From Saccharopolyspora dendranthemae (GTDB taxonomy: Bacteria > Actinomycetota > Actinomycetes > Mycobacteriales > Pseudonocardiaceae): a stretch of 64,000 nucleotides of DNA. The stretch covers positions 1,178,001 to 1,242,000 of the forward strand of contig NZ_VIWX01000001.1 in the NCBI RefSeq assembly GCF_007829955.1, written 5' to 3'. Within the stretch, counting starts at the first letter, position 1; each line of letters opens with the position of its first letter. The notes under the pieces are model-generated. The model saw only the letters and a list, made by a program, of their open reading frames with translations. It was not told the DNA's origin and ran no database searches. Below are positions 8,291 to 16,297 of this stretch, piece by piece. Both the position numbers and the translations under genes were made by a program.

Positions 8291-9919
8291 TCAGGTGGGA
8301 ACTTCTGCGAACTCCTCAGCGCCGTGCACCGGACGTCCGGCGACGAACGTGGCGCGCACGCCGATGTCGCCGATCGCCGAGGTGGACACGGTGGTCGGAT
8401 CGGCGTCGAGCAGCACGAAGTCGGCGAACATGCCCGCGGCGATCTGGCCCCGCTGATGCTCCTGGCCGGCCGCCCACGCGGCGTGGGTGGTGTAGGCGCG
8501 CAGCGCCTCCACCGCGTCGACCCGCTCGTCGGGGCTGAGCACGCGCCCGGCCTTGGTGGTGCGGTCGACCATCGAGCGCATCCCGAGCAGCGGCGCGCCG
8601 TTGGACACGCACGGCCGGTCCGAGCTGCCCGGCACCACCAGCCCGGCCTCCACGAAGGAGCGCTGCCGGTACAGCCACGGCTCCCGCTCGTCGCCGACCG
8701 CCCCGATCATGGTGTCGCCGATCTCGTAGAGGAAGCGCGACTGCGGCACCGGGATCACGCCGAGCGCCGCCATCCGCGAGAGCTGGTCGGGGCGCACCAT
8801 CGCCGAGTGCTCGATGCGGTGGCGCGCGTCGGGACGCGGAAGTTCCTGCTGCGCCTGCTCGAACGCCTCCAGAGTCAGGTCGATGGCGCGGTCGCCGATG
8901 GCGTGCGCGGCGACCCGCCAGCCACCCCGGTGCGCGGCGCGGATCCGCTCGCGCAGCACCTCCGGGTCGTCGCCGAGGACGCCGTTGCCGCCGTGCCCGT
9001 GGAACGGTTCGGTGACCGCTGCGGTGCGGCTCGACAGCGCGCCGTCGGTGAAGATCTTCATCGGCCCGATGCGCAGGAAGTCGTCGCCGAACCCGGTGCG
9101 CAGCCCCAGATCCAGCCCGAAGGCGTCCGGCCCGACCTGGTGCAGCACCTCGGACGCCGGCATCAGCTCGACGCGCAGCGGCAGCTCGCCGCGCTGGCGC
9201 GCGAGCTGGTAGGCGGCGGCCTCGGCCGGGCTGTGCCCGATCCACCCACCGCCGACGCCCGCTTCGGTGACGTGCGTGAGCCCCTCGGCCGCGTAGCGCT
9301 GGGCCGCGCGGCCGATCGCGGCCGTCAGCTCCTCGACCGGGTAGGGCTTGACCAGGGCGTCGACCAGCTGCTGCGCCTGCTCGGCGAGCAGCCCGGTCGG
9401 TGCGCCGTCCGCGTCGCGCTCGACGACGCCACCCTCCGGGACGCGGGCCGATCCGTCCAGAACGCCTGCCTTGGCGAGGATTTCGGTGCTGGCCACGCAC
9501 ATGTGCGCCGAGCGGTGCTTGAGCCACACCGGCCTGCCGCCACCCGCCCGGTCGAGCTTGGCCCGGTCCGGGTGCCCGCCGATCACGAAGTCGTCGTAGC
9601 CGGAGCCGATCACCCAGCCGTCCGAGGGCAGCGCGGCGGCCTGCTCGGCGACCAGGTCGTAGAGCTCCTCGGCCGATCCGCACCGGGACAGGTCCAGCTC
9701 GGCCAGCGAAAGCCCGTACCAGACCATGTGGTTGTGCGAGTCGGCGAAACCGGGCGTCACGACCGCACCGCCGCCGTCGATCACCTGGCGAGCGGGGAGG
9801 TCGGCCACCTCGTCGTCCACTCCGACGATGCGTCCGCCGAGCACGCCGATGGCGTGCGCGGTGGGGTGTTGCGGGTTCATGGTCAGGACGCGGACGTCGC
9901 GCAGCAGCAGGTCCAGCAC
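8291..9919 (-). CDS. Amidohydrolase, YtcJ / N-substituted formamide deformylase family
   Basis: 542-residue metal-dependent hydrolase of the amidohydrolase superfamily. It shows the small N-terminal beta domain, PGFADSHNHM with the HxH metal ligands, MKIFTDGALSSRTAA, VAAHAIGDRAID and HRIEHS, all typical of YtcJ-like enzymes that cleave N-formyl or amide bonds. I chose the GTG at 9919 (followed by LDLLLRDVRVLTM) because it matches the family N-terminus and has GAGGAAGGGAA upstream. A GTG at 9997 would add 26 unconserved residues. It lies 90 bases downstream of urease alpha and 21 bases upstream of the MHS transporter, so it is likely part of one catabolic operon. It could generate urea or a substrate for the urease-like pair; that is inference. 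Confidence 0.88.
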   Translation of the reverse strand: MLDLLLRDVRVLTMNPQHPTAHAIGVLGGRIVGVDDEVADLPARQVIDGGGAVVTPGFADSHNHMVWYGLSLAELDLSRCGSAEELYDLVAEQAAALPSDGWVIGSGYDDFVIGGHPDRAKLDRAGGGRPVWLKHRSAHMCVASTEILAKAGVLDGSARVPEGGVVERDADGAPTGLLAEQAQQLVDALVKPYPVEELTAAIGRAAQRYAAEGLTHVTEAGVGGGWIGHSPAEAAAYQLARQRGELPLRVELMPASEVLHQVGPDAFGLDLGLRTGFGDDFLRIGPMKIFTDGALSSRTAAVTEPFHGHGGNGVLGDDPEVLRERIRAAHRGGWRVAAHAIGDRAIDLTLEAFEQAQQELPRPDARHRIEHSAMVRPDQLSRMAALGVIPVPQSRFLYEIGDTMIGAVGDEREPWLYRQRSFVEAGLVVPGSSDRPCVSNGAPLLGMRSMVDRTTKAGRVLSPDERVDAVEALRAYTTHAAWAAGQEHQRGQIAAGMFADFVLLDADPTTVSTSAIGDIGVRATFVAGRPVHGAEEFAEVPT

Positions 9920-10009
9920 TTCGTTCCCTTCCTCGGGGCCGTTGGAGCGTGTCGGGGCGGCTACCGGAACCGGGCCGCTCCGCTCCCCACCGTTCACCGA
10001 AAACGTTCT

Positions 10010-11683
10010 TCACGCCAAGTGGTGCAACCGGGTCAGCGGCAGATTTCCCGCTCGGTGCACGTCGACCTGCACGCCGTCGACCGACACCGGACCCGGGTCG
10101 CGCGGGACTTCCACTCGCGGAGTCGCGGTGTTGCGCACCATGTCCGCCCTGGTCAAGCCCCTGCTGTCGCGCACGGGGGCGTAGTTCGGGCCGCGAGGCA
10201 GGCGCGCGCGGTCGGCGGCGTCGGCGACGAACACCGTGGAGAGCCTGCGCGGCGCGGCCCCCAGCCCGCCGAAGAACGGCCGCATGACCCTCGGTTGGGT
10301 GAGCCGGGTGGAGCCGGAACCCGATCCGCTCGCGCCCCAGGCGACGAACCCGGACTTGATCACCAGATCGGGTTCCGCGCCGAACCAGGAGGGTTGCCAC
10401 AGCACGACGTCGGCCAGCCTGCCCGGTTGCAGCGAGCCGACCTCGTGGGCCATGCCGTGCGCGATCGCCGGGTTCAGAGTGATCTTGGCGAGGTAGCGCA
10501 GGATCCGCTCGTTGTCCGCGTGCTCCGGTCCGGCCTCACCGGCGAGGTGCGCCTGCACGTGCGCGAGCTGCCAAGTGCGCCGGGCGGTTTCGGCGATGCG
10601 CCCCATGCCCATCGAGTCGGAGTTGACGATGCTGATCGCCCCGGAGTCGTGCAGCGCGTTCTCCGCCGCGATGCCGTGCTCGCGGACGCGGCTGCCCGCG
10701 ATGCCCCGGTCGCTGTCCAGCGACGCGTGTCCCCTGTGGACGGTCATGGTCATGGGCAGCAGCTCGGCGACCGTCGCCGGGGTCAGCGGCAGCGTCGGGG
10801 TGGTCGAGGAGGTCAGCACGTGCGGGCTGCCCACGACCTCCAGCAGGTCGGGATGCCCGCCACCGCCTTCCACGTGGTACGCGTGCACCGTGCGACCTCT
10901 GGTCGCTTCCAGGGTGTCGGCCAGGAATCCGGACTCGTTGAGCGTGTCGGTGTGCAGCGCGACCGGCAGGTCCGCCTGATCGGCCACGCCGAGGCAGGTG
11001 TCCACGATGTGCGGGGTCGCGCCCCAGTCCTCGTGGATCTTGAACCCGCCCGCGCCGGAGAGCACGGCCCGTTCCAGCAGGTCGTTCGACGAGGACGAGC
11101 CGCGCGCCAGGAACGCGACGTTGATCGGCACGTCCCGCCACGCCTCGATCATCGAGTGCAGGTTGGTGGCCGGGTTCGCGCCGACGTCCCACACGCCGCC
11201 CATCCCCATGCCCACCAGCGAGGTCACCCCGGCCGCGAGCGCCGAGGGCACCACCTCGGGACTGGACAGGTGCACGTGCGAGTCGACCACGCCCGGAGTC
11301 GCGATCAGACCTTCCCCGGTGATCATCGCCGTGTGCGAGTCGACGACCAGCTCGACGTCGTCCATCGCCTCCGGGTTGCCCGCGCGGCCGACGCCGACGA
11401 TGCGACCGTCGGAGATGCCGATGTTGGTCTTGCGCACGCCGAGAACCGGATCCAGCAGCAGGACGCCGAGGATCACCATGTCCAGCGCGCTGTCCCGGCC
11501 GGCCTTCGGCGCGACGAGCAGCCCGTCGCGGGCGGTCTTGGCGCAGCCGCCCAGCAGCTCCTCGCCCGGTTCGGAGTCGTCGCCCTCGACCCGCACCCAC
11601 AGGTCGGTGTCCGCCAGCCGCACCAGGTCACCCGTGGTCGGCCCGTACAGCGAGGCGTACCGCTCGCGGGACACGCTGGTCAT
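10010..11683 (-). CDS. ureC: Divergent urease alpha subunit (UreC-like)
   Basis: 557-residue homologue of the catalytic urease subunit (urea to ammonia and carbamate, dinuclear Ni site). Nickel ligands align with Klebsiella urease: H136 and H138 (DSHVH), carbamylated K215 (GGFKIHEDWG), H244, H270 and D356, plus catalytic H316. The mobile-flap Cys (Cys319 in Klebsiella) is Val315, and the flap reads MTVHRGH instead of MVCHHLD. The GMGMGGVWDVGANPATN loop also departs from the usual GGTGPA pattern. The ATG at 11683 overlaps the upstream gamma/beta gene by four bases. No ureD, E, F or G accessory gene occurs in the window, so nickel loading must depend on another locus, or the enzyme has a different metal or substrate. 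Confidence 0.88.
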   Translation of the reverse strand: MTSVSRERYASLYGPTTGDLVRLADTDLWVRVEGDDSEPGEELLGGCAKTARDGLLVAPKAGRDSALDMVILGVLLLDPVLGVRKTNIGISDGRIVGVGRAGNPEAMDDVELVVDSHTAMITGEGLIATPGVVDSHVHLSSPEVVPSALAAGVTSLVGMGMGGVWDVGANPATNLHSMIEAWRDVPINVAFLARGSSSSNDLLERAVLSGAGGFKIHEDWGATPHIVDTCLGVADQADLPVALHTDTLNESGFLADTLEATRGRTVHAYHVEGGGGHPDLLEVVGSPHVLTSSTTPTLPLTPATVAELLPMTMTVHRGHASLDSDRGIAGSRVREHGIAAENALHDSGAISIVNSDSMGMGRIAETARRTWQLAHVQAHLAGEAGPEHADNERILRYLAKITLNPAIAHGMAHEVGSLQPGRLADVVLWQPSWFGAEPDLVIKSGFVAWGASGSGSGSTRLTQPRVMRPFFGGLGAAPRRLSTVFVADAADRARLPRGPNYAPVRDSRGLTRADMVRNTATPRVEVPRDPGPVSVDGVQVDVHRAGNLPLTRLHHLA

Positions 11684-12255
11684 CGTCGGCCTCCCATCGC
11701 CACGACGGTGAGCTCCCTGCGCTCACCGGCCTCCAAGCGCACCGCCGTGCCCGCGGGGATCGCGAGCCGGAAACCCGCGAGCTCGACATCGCTGCGCACC
11801 GCGGGGTTGAGCTGGTCCAGCGGGAAGTGCGAGGAGATCCACACCGGGCGCTCGCCGGCGTTGTGCAGCCGCGCGGTCCGGCGCTCCCGGCCGGGCGCGA
11901 GCTCGATCTCGCCGTCGGCGGCCCGCACCGCTCCCGGCGCGTCCGGACCGGGCGGGCCGAACGGCTGCGGCACGTGCACCAGGGAACTGCCGTGCGGGAA
12001 CAGCGCTTCGACCTGGATCGACGGCACCGCGGCGGGAACGCCCGGCTGCACCTGGTCAGCGGTGAGCAGCTCGCCTGCCAGCCGCACGATCTCGTCGATC
12101 TCGACGCCGTCCCAGGCCAGTTCGCAGACCTCGTCGCACACGTAGGCCACCGCGTCCGGGGCGCCGAGCAGGGCTCCCCGCTCCAGCCTGCGGCGGGCCA
12201 GCTCCGCAGCGGTGAACAGGTTCAGCCGCTCCTGCTCGCGGGGCGTCAAGTGCAT
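11680..12255 (-). CDS. ureAB: Fused urease gamma-beta subunit
   Basis: 191-residue natural fusion: residues 1-100 are a UreA (gamma) domain beginning MHLTPREQERLNLFTAAELA and ending near IQVEALFPHGSSLV. Residues about 105-191 are a UreB (beta) domain with EIELAPGRE, SSHFPLDQLNPA and the C-terminal RLAIPAGTAVRLEAGE. The beta SHFHFFE-type motif is altered to SHFPLDQ, echoing the divergence of the alpha partner. It is the first gene of the leftward operon, divergent from the PucR regulator across a 74-base gap, and it couples to urease alpha through an ATGA overlap. Gamma/beta fusions are known in actinobacteria and Helicobacter-type ureases. Confidence 0.92.
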   Translation of the reverse strand: MHLTPREQERLNLFTAAELARRRLERGALLGAPDAVAYVCDEVCELAWDGVEIDEIVRLAGELLTADQVQPGVPAAVPSIQVEALFPHGSSLVHVPQPFGPPGPDAPGAVRAADGEIELAPGRERRTARLHNAGERPVWISSHFPLDQLNPAVRSDVELAGFRLAIPAGTAVRLEAGERRELTVVAMGGRR

Positions 12256-12317
12256 GAGAGCACAGTCCTCTGGTCACCGGCCCAGCACAATGTCGGATCC
12301 ACTCCATCTGCACGCCT

Positions 12318-12323
12318 TAGATT
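12318..12323 (+). promoter_or_regulatory. Possible -10 of a leaderless PucR transcript
   Basis: TAGATT (TANNNT type) ends six bases before the A of the ATG at 12330, and no ribosome site precedes that ATG. This geometry fits transcription starting at the start codon. No clear -35 is visible. Confidence 0.4.
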
Positions 12324-12329
12324 GGGCAG

Positions 12330-13493
12330 ATGCACACATCGCTTCCCGTGCCGGTGACTCCCGAAGGCCCGCTGCGCGGGCTGGTGCGCTCCTGCCTGGA
12401 GGACCTCGACGAGCTGGTAGCGGTGTTCCTGGCCGAGCTCCGCTCGATGGAGCCCTACGCCAGCGACGCGGTGCCGTGGCCGGAGCTGCGCGAGCACGCC
12501 GAGGGCAGCATGGAGCTGCTGCTGCGCCTGGTCGGCGGACTGGCGGTACCCGACCGGCTGGCCGACCTGTGCGAGCGGATCGGTCGCAGCCGCGCGCAAG
12601 CCGGCGTTCCGCTGGAGGTGCTGCTGCACGCCGTGCGCTTCGACTTCCGGGTCCTGTGGGAGGCCTTCACCCGCCGGGCGTCCGAGGACGAGCTCCCCTC
12701 GCTGGTGCACGGCGCCTCGCGGGTCTGGGACGCGGTCGACCACCACACCACCCGGATCCACCTCGCCTACCTCGCCGAGGCCGCGGTGGTGGCCCGCGAG
12801 CAGGAGCACGAGCGCGCCCAGCTGGTGGCGCGGCTGCTGAGCACCGGCGCTCGCGATCCGCAGGTGGTCGCGCAGGTGGCGACGGCGCTCGACGTCGGCG
12901 CCGACGCGGACTTCGCGGTGGCCGCTGCTCCGCTTCCGGACACCCGTCCGCTGCGGGACGCGGCCGACGACCTGGCGACCAGGGGCATCGCGGTGCACCT
13001 GCAGGACGTCGACCGGCGGCCGGTGCTCATCGCGCAGCTCCCGGCCGGGACCGCCGCCGTTCCGCACCGCTGGCTGCAGGACGTCCCGTGCGGGCTCGCA
13101 CCCGTCGCCCGCACGCTCGCGGGCGTGCCGCGCGCCGTGCGCATCGCCGCCGAGCTGGCCGGGACCTCCGCGGCCGAGAGCGGACCGCGCGCGCTGACCG
13201 ACGTCTGGTCCTCGGTGGCCGCCGCGAGGCTGGGCGAACTGGGGGACGCGCTGGCCGCAGAGGTCTTCGGCCCGATGCGCGGCATCGGCGCGGGTGAGCG
13301 CTCGCGGTTGCTGGAGACCGCGGCGGCCTACCTGCGCACCGGTTCGGCGGGCGCGGTGGCCGGCGAGCTGTACTGCCACCGCAACACCGTGCTCAACCGG
13401 ATGCGCCGCATCGCCGACCTCACCGGCTGCGACCTCACCCGCCCCGACCAGGCGGCGCTGTTCACCATCGCGAGGGCCTGCGGCCGCACCTGA
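12330..13493 (+). CDS. PucR/CdaR-type transcriptional regulator
   Basis: 387-residue regulator. The N-terminal about 160 residues form a helical domain resembling RsbRD_N (LRSMEPYASDAVPWPELREHA). The middle is a variable sensor region, and the C-terminal about 60 residues are the PucR-type helix-turn-helix (LLETAAAYLRTGSAGAVAGELYCHRNTVLNRMRRI). The family typically activates catabolism of purines, ureides or amino acids in response to substrate. It is divergent from the urease-like operon across 74 bases, which makes that operon its probable target. No ribosome-binding site is seen before the ATG, and the TAGATT spacing suggests a leaderless mRNA. Confidence 0.88.
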   Translation: MHTSLPVPVTPEGPLRGLVRSCLEDLDELVAVFLAELRSMEPYASDAVPWPELREHAEGSMELLLRLVGGLAVPDRLADLCERIGRSRAQAGVPLEVLLHAVRFDFRVLWEAFTRRASEDELPSLVHGASRVWDAVDHHTTRIHLAYLAEAAVVAREQEHERAQLVARLLSTGARDPQVVAQVATALDVGADADFAVAAAPLPDTRPLRDAADDLATRGIAVHLQDVDRRPVLIAQLPAGTAAVPHRWLQDVPCGLAPVARTLAGVPRAVRIAAELAGTSAAESGPRALTDVWSSVAAARLGELGDALAAEVFGPMRGIGAGERSRLLETAAAYLRTGSAGAVAGELYCHRNTVLNRMRRIADLTGCDLTRPDQAALFTIARACGRT

Positions 13494-13823
13494 ACCAGCC
13501 CCACACCACGATCGCGCCCTCCACCCACTCACCCCGAACCCGACAGGACCACACCACTTCGCAGAACCCGGGAACCCACCCCGAACGCCAAACCCCACGA
13601 ACTGGGCATTTCCCAGTTTTAGTCCAAACTGAGCCGACATTTCGGGCACGAGAGCCCCTCGGTTCGGACTAAAACTGGGACATGCCTCGCCGCACCCCAA
13701 GACGCATCCGAAAGAACCGCACGGTTGGGGTGGGGGTTTGGGTGCGTGATGTCGAACGGCGTGCGGTGCGCCGGTTGTTCGGCGTACTACGGTGGACGTG
13801 GACCTCTCTCGATCGCGCAAAGG
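13494..13823. other. Intergenic region (330 bases) with large hairpin
   Basis: Non-coding gap between the PucR gene and the aldehyde dehydrogenase, both rightward. The first 110 bases are C-rich with little structure. A long inverted repeat occupies 13611-13680 (listed separately), and a weaker pair (CGCACCCC near 13683, GGGTGCG near 13739) lies between it and the dehydrogenase. No credible small gene is seen. Confidence 0.6.
13611..13680. terminator. Long inverted repeat, terminator or attenuator
   Basis: Perfect 15-bp arms TCCCAGTTTTAGTCC (13611-13625) and its complement (13666-13680) enclose 40 bases that continue pairing imperfectly for about eight more positions. A rival small hairpin, ACTGGG with CCCAGT (13600-13616), shares the left arm. 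It lies 118 bases past the PucR stop and about 145 bases before the aldehyde dehydrogenase, so it may end the pucR mRNA or act in the dehydrogenase leader. Confidence 0.6.
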
Positions 13824-15302
13824 ATGGGGACGTTGACCGCGACGCAGATCCCGGACACCACCCGAGCCGAACTCGACGCCGCGCTGCAGCGCTCGGCCGA
13901 GGCCGCCGAGCCGTTCGGGGAGCAGGCCCCGGCCGAGCGCGCCCGCCAGCTGCGGGCCGTCGCCGACGCGCTGGACGCCGCTGCCGGCGAGCTGATCCCG
14001 CTGGCCATCGACGAATCGCACCTGTCCGAGGGCCGGTTGACCGGCGAGCTCAAGCGAACCACCTACCAGCTGCGCCTGTTCGCCGAGACCGTCGAGCCCG
14101 GCGAGCACCTGCGGGTCACCTTCGACCGCGCGGATCCGGACTTCGCCCTCGGGCCGAAGCCGGACCTGCGGCGGATGCTGCTGCCGGTGGGTCCCGTGCT
14201 GGTGTTCGCGGCGAGCAACTTCCCGTTCGCGTTCTCCGTCGCGGGCGGTGACACAGCGGCGGCCCTGGCCTCGGGCTGTCCGGTGGTGCTCAAGGGCCAC
14301 CCCGGTCATCCCGAGCTGTCGCTGCGCACCGGCGAGATCGTCGCCGAGGCGCTGCGCTCCGCCGGTGCCCCGGAGGGGACCTTCAGCGTCGTCCTGGGAT
14401 TCGACATCGGGACGGAGGCGCTGCGCGACGAGCGGATCAAGGCGGCGGCCTTCACGGGTTCGGTTCCGGCCGGGCGCGCGCTGTTCGACATCGCCAACGC
14501 GCGCCCGAAGCCGATCCCGTTCTTCGGCGAGCTGGGAAGCCTCAACCCGGTTTTCGTCGCTCCCGGCGCCGTCGGCGCGCGCGGTGCCGACATCGCCCAG
14601 GGCTACGTGACCTCGTACTCGGGCAACGCGGGGCAGCTGTGCACCAAGCCCGGCCTGCTGTTCCTGCCCGCCGACCACGGGTTGGAGGACGCGCTGGTCT
14701 CCGCGTCGGCGGCGGTCTCGGCGCACCCGATGCTCAACGACCGGCTGCACGAGGGCTACTGCGGCCGTCGCGCGGTGGTCACCGACGTCCCGGGCGTGCG
14801 CCTGCTGGCAGGCGGTGCGAACGAGCTCGCCGAGGACGGAGCCGCTCCCACGCTGCTGGCCACCGACGTGGACACCTTGCTGAACAACCGGGAAGCGCTG
14901 CTGGAGGAGGTCTTCGGCCCGCTGTCCATCGTGGTCACCTACTCCTCGGAGGACGAGGCCCGGCGCGCGGCCGAGGCGTTCGAGGGCAACCTCACCGCGA
15001 CGGTCCACGCCGAGGACGCCGACACGGACTTCGTGGCCACGCTCCTGCCGCGCCTGCGGGAACGCGCCGGGCGTCTGCTGTTCAACGGCTGGCCGACGGG
15101 CGTCGCCGTGTCCCCCGCCATGCAGCACGGCGGCCCCTACCCCGCCGCCACGGACGCTCGCTTCACCTCGGTGGGAACGGCGGCCATCGACCGGTTCCTC
15201 CGCCCGGTGACCTACCAGAACGTCCCCGCGGCCCTGCTGCCGGCGGCTCTGCAGGACGAGAACCCGTGGGACGTCCCGCAATCCGTCCACACCCCCCACT
15301 GA
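13824..15302 (+). CDS. NADP+-type aldehyde dehydrogenase, alpha-ketoglutarate semialdehyde dehydrogenase-like
   Basis: 492-residue ALDH. Catalytic Cys273 lies in GQLCTKPG and the general-base Glu236 in FFGELGSLNPVF; both contexts are characteristic of the YcbD/KGSADH branch rather than betaine- or retinal-type ALDHs. That branch oxidises 2,5-dioxopentanoate to 2-oxoglutarate at the end of pentose, glucarate or hydroxyproline catabolism; some members take fatty aldehydes. The ATG at 13824 begins the conserved part; a TTG at 13833 has a better-placed AGGATGGGG and may be the true start. The gene stands alone, ended by the 15323-15384 hairpin, so no pathway partner confirms the substrate. Confidence 0.85.
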   Translation: MGTLTATQIPDTTRAELDAALQRSAEAAEPFGEQAPAERARQLRAVADALDAAAGELIPLAIDESHLSEGRLTGELKRTTYQLRLFAETVEPGEHLRVTFDRADPDFALGPKPDLRRMLLPVGPVLVFAASNFPFAFSVAGGDTAAALASGCPVVLKGHPGHPELSLRTGEIVAEALRSAGAPEGTFSVVLGFDIGTEALRDERIKAAAFTGSVPAGRALFDIANARPKPIPFFGELGSLNPVFVAPGAVGARGADIAQGYVTSYSGNAGQLCTKPGLLFLPADHGLEDALVSASAAVSAHPMLNDRLHEGYCGRRAVVTDVPGVRLLAGGANELAEDGAAPTLLATDVDTLLNNREALLEEVFGPLSIVVTYSSEDEARRAAEAFEGNLTATVHAEDADTDFVATLLPRLRERAGRLLFNGWPTGVAVSPAMQHGGPYPAATDARFTSVGTAAIDRFLRPVTYQNVPAALLPAALQDENPWDVPQSVHTPH

Positions 15303-15322
15303 CCTCAGAACCCTTCCCCACC

Positions 15323-15384
15323 AGTGCTCTTCGGGTTCCGTGCGAAGTTTTCATGCACACTTCCCCGGAAACCCGAAGAGCGCT
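15323..15384. terminator. Bidirectional hairpin terminator
   Basis: A 15-bp stem (15323-15337 with 15370-15384, one G-U pair) continues through CCG/CGG and GAAGT/ACTTC pairs to an apex containing TTTCATGC. It separates the convergent aldehyde dehydrogenase and RlmA-type genes. The apex resembles that of the palindrome at 25406-25451. Confidence 0.78.
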
Positions 15385-15399
15385 GACGGGTGGTGAGGG

Positions 15400-16215
15400 T
15401 CAGGTCGTGCGGCGGTAGCGGGCGAGGGTGACCGAGGCCGTGGCGGACACCGGCGACGGCAGGGCGGCGATCTTGGCGTCGAGGGCTTCGGGCGTGGTGT
15501 GCCAGGCGCTGGGCCCCATGGCCACGGCTTCCCGGGCCTCGGCGTGCGTCAGGTCCAGCGGGAACTCGACCGTGCGCCGGTCCAGCGCGTCGAAGTGGCC
15601 GGCGAGCTGGTCGGCGAGGCGGGTCTGCTTGGCGTCGTCCACGTTGAGCAGGCCGAGGTGGTCGACCAGTCCGGTCAGGTGGCCGGAGTTGGGGATCACG
15701 ACGACGAGCTCCCCGCCGGGACGCAGGATCCGGCGCATCTCGGGGGCGTTGCGGGGCGCGAAGACGTTGAGGACGGTGCCCGCGACACCCGTGCGGACCG
15801 GGAGCGGCTGCCAGGCGTCGGCGACCGCGGCGCCCATCCGCGGGTGGGCCTTGGCCGCCCGGCGACAGGCGTACTTGGAGACGTCCAGTGCCACTCCGAG
15901 CCGATCACCCAGGGCACGAGCGAGGTAGAAGCCCGTTCCGGCACCGATGTCGACCACGGGACCACCGGCGGTGACCGCTTCCGCGACCGCGTCGGCGATC
16001 GGGTCGTAGTGCCCGGCCTCCAGGAAACCCGCGCGGGCGGCGACCATCTCCGCGGTGTCACCGACGACCTTGCTGCGACCGGAGAGCAGGCTGACGTAGC
16101 CCTGCCGGGCGAAGTCGAACACGTGGTTCGACGAACACCTCAGCGAGTTCCCGCTGCGCCCCAGGTCGAGACCGCAGTGCGGGCAGGCCAGCACCTCCAC
16201 CACTTCGTCCAGCAC
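15400..16215 (-). CDS. 23S rRNA (guanine-N1) methyltransferase, RlmA/TlrB family
   Basis: 271 residues. An N-terminal zinc ribbon (C11, C14, C27, H31) is followed by HVFDFARQGYVSLL, GDTAEMVAARAGFLEAGHYDPI and the SAM motif VVDIGAGTGFYLARAL, which track the RlmA (RrmA) family end to end. RlmA(I) methylates G745 and RlmA(II)/TlrB methylates G748 of helix 35 in 23S rRNA; the latter contributes to tylosin-type macrolide resistance. Sequence alone does not tell which base is the target. The GTG start at 16215 has GGAGG eight bases upstream. It is divergent from the lipase-maturation-factor gene across 82 bases. Confidence 0.88.
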   Translation of the reverse strand: MLDEVVEVLACPHCGLDLGRSGNSLRCSSNHVFDFARQGYVSLLSGRSKVVGDTAEMVAARAGFLEAGHYDPIADAVAEAVTAGGPVVDIGAGTGFYLARALGDRLGVALDVSKYACRRAAKAHPRMGAAVADAWQPLPVRTGVAGTVLNVFAPRNAPEMRRILRPGGELVVVIPNSGHLTGLVDHLGLLNVDDAKQTRLADQLAGHFDALDRRTVEFPLDLTHAEAREAVAMGPSAWHTTPEALDAKIAALPSPVSATASVTLARYRRTT

Positions 16216-16297
16216 AGCCCAGCCTCCACACGCTTCGCAGATGCGCGATTCTAGTCGGCGGCGGTCCCCGGGAAGCGGCGTGGAAGGAGGAGCGGCG

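Noticed and set aside
7826..12145. Very long open frame (over 1400 codons) on the plus strand opposite the urease-like operon
   Set aside because: Composition is Arg/Gly/His-rich with no domain, and it lies antisense to four genes with clear catalytic motifs; a high-GC artefact.
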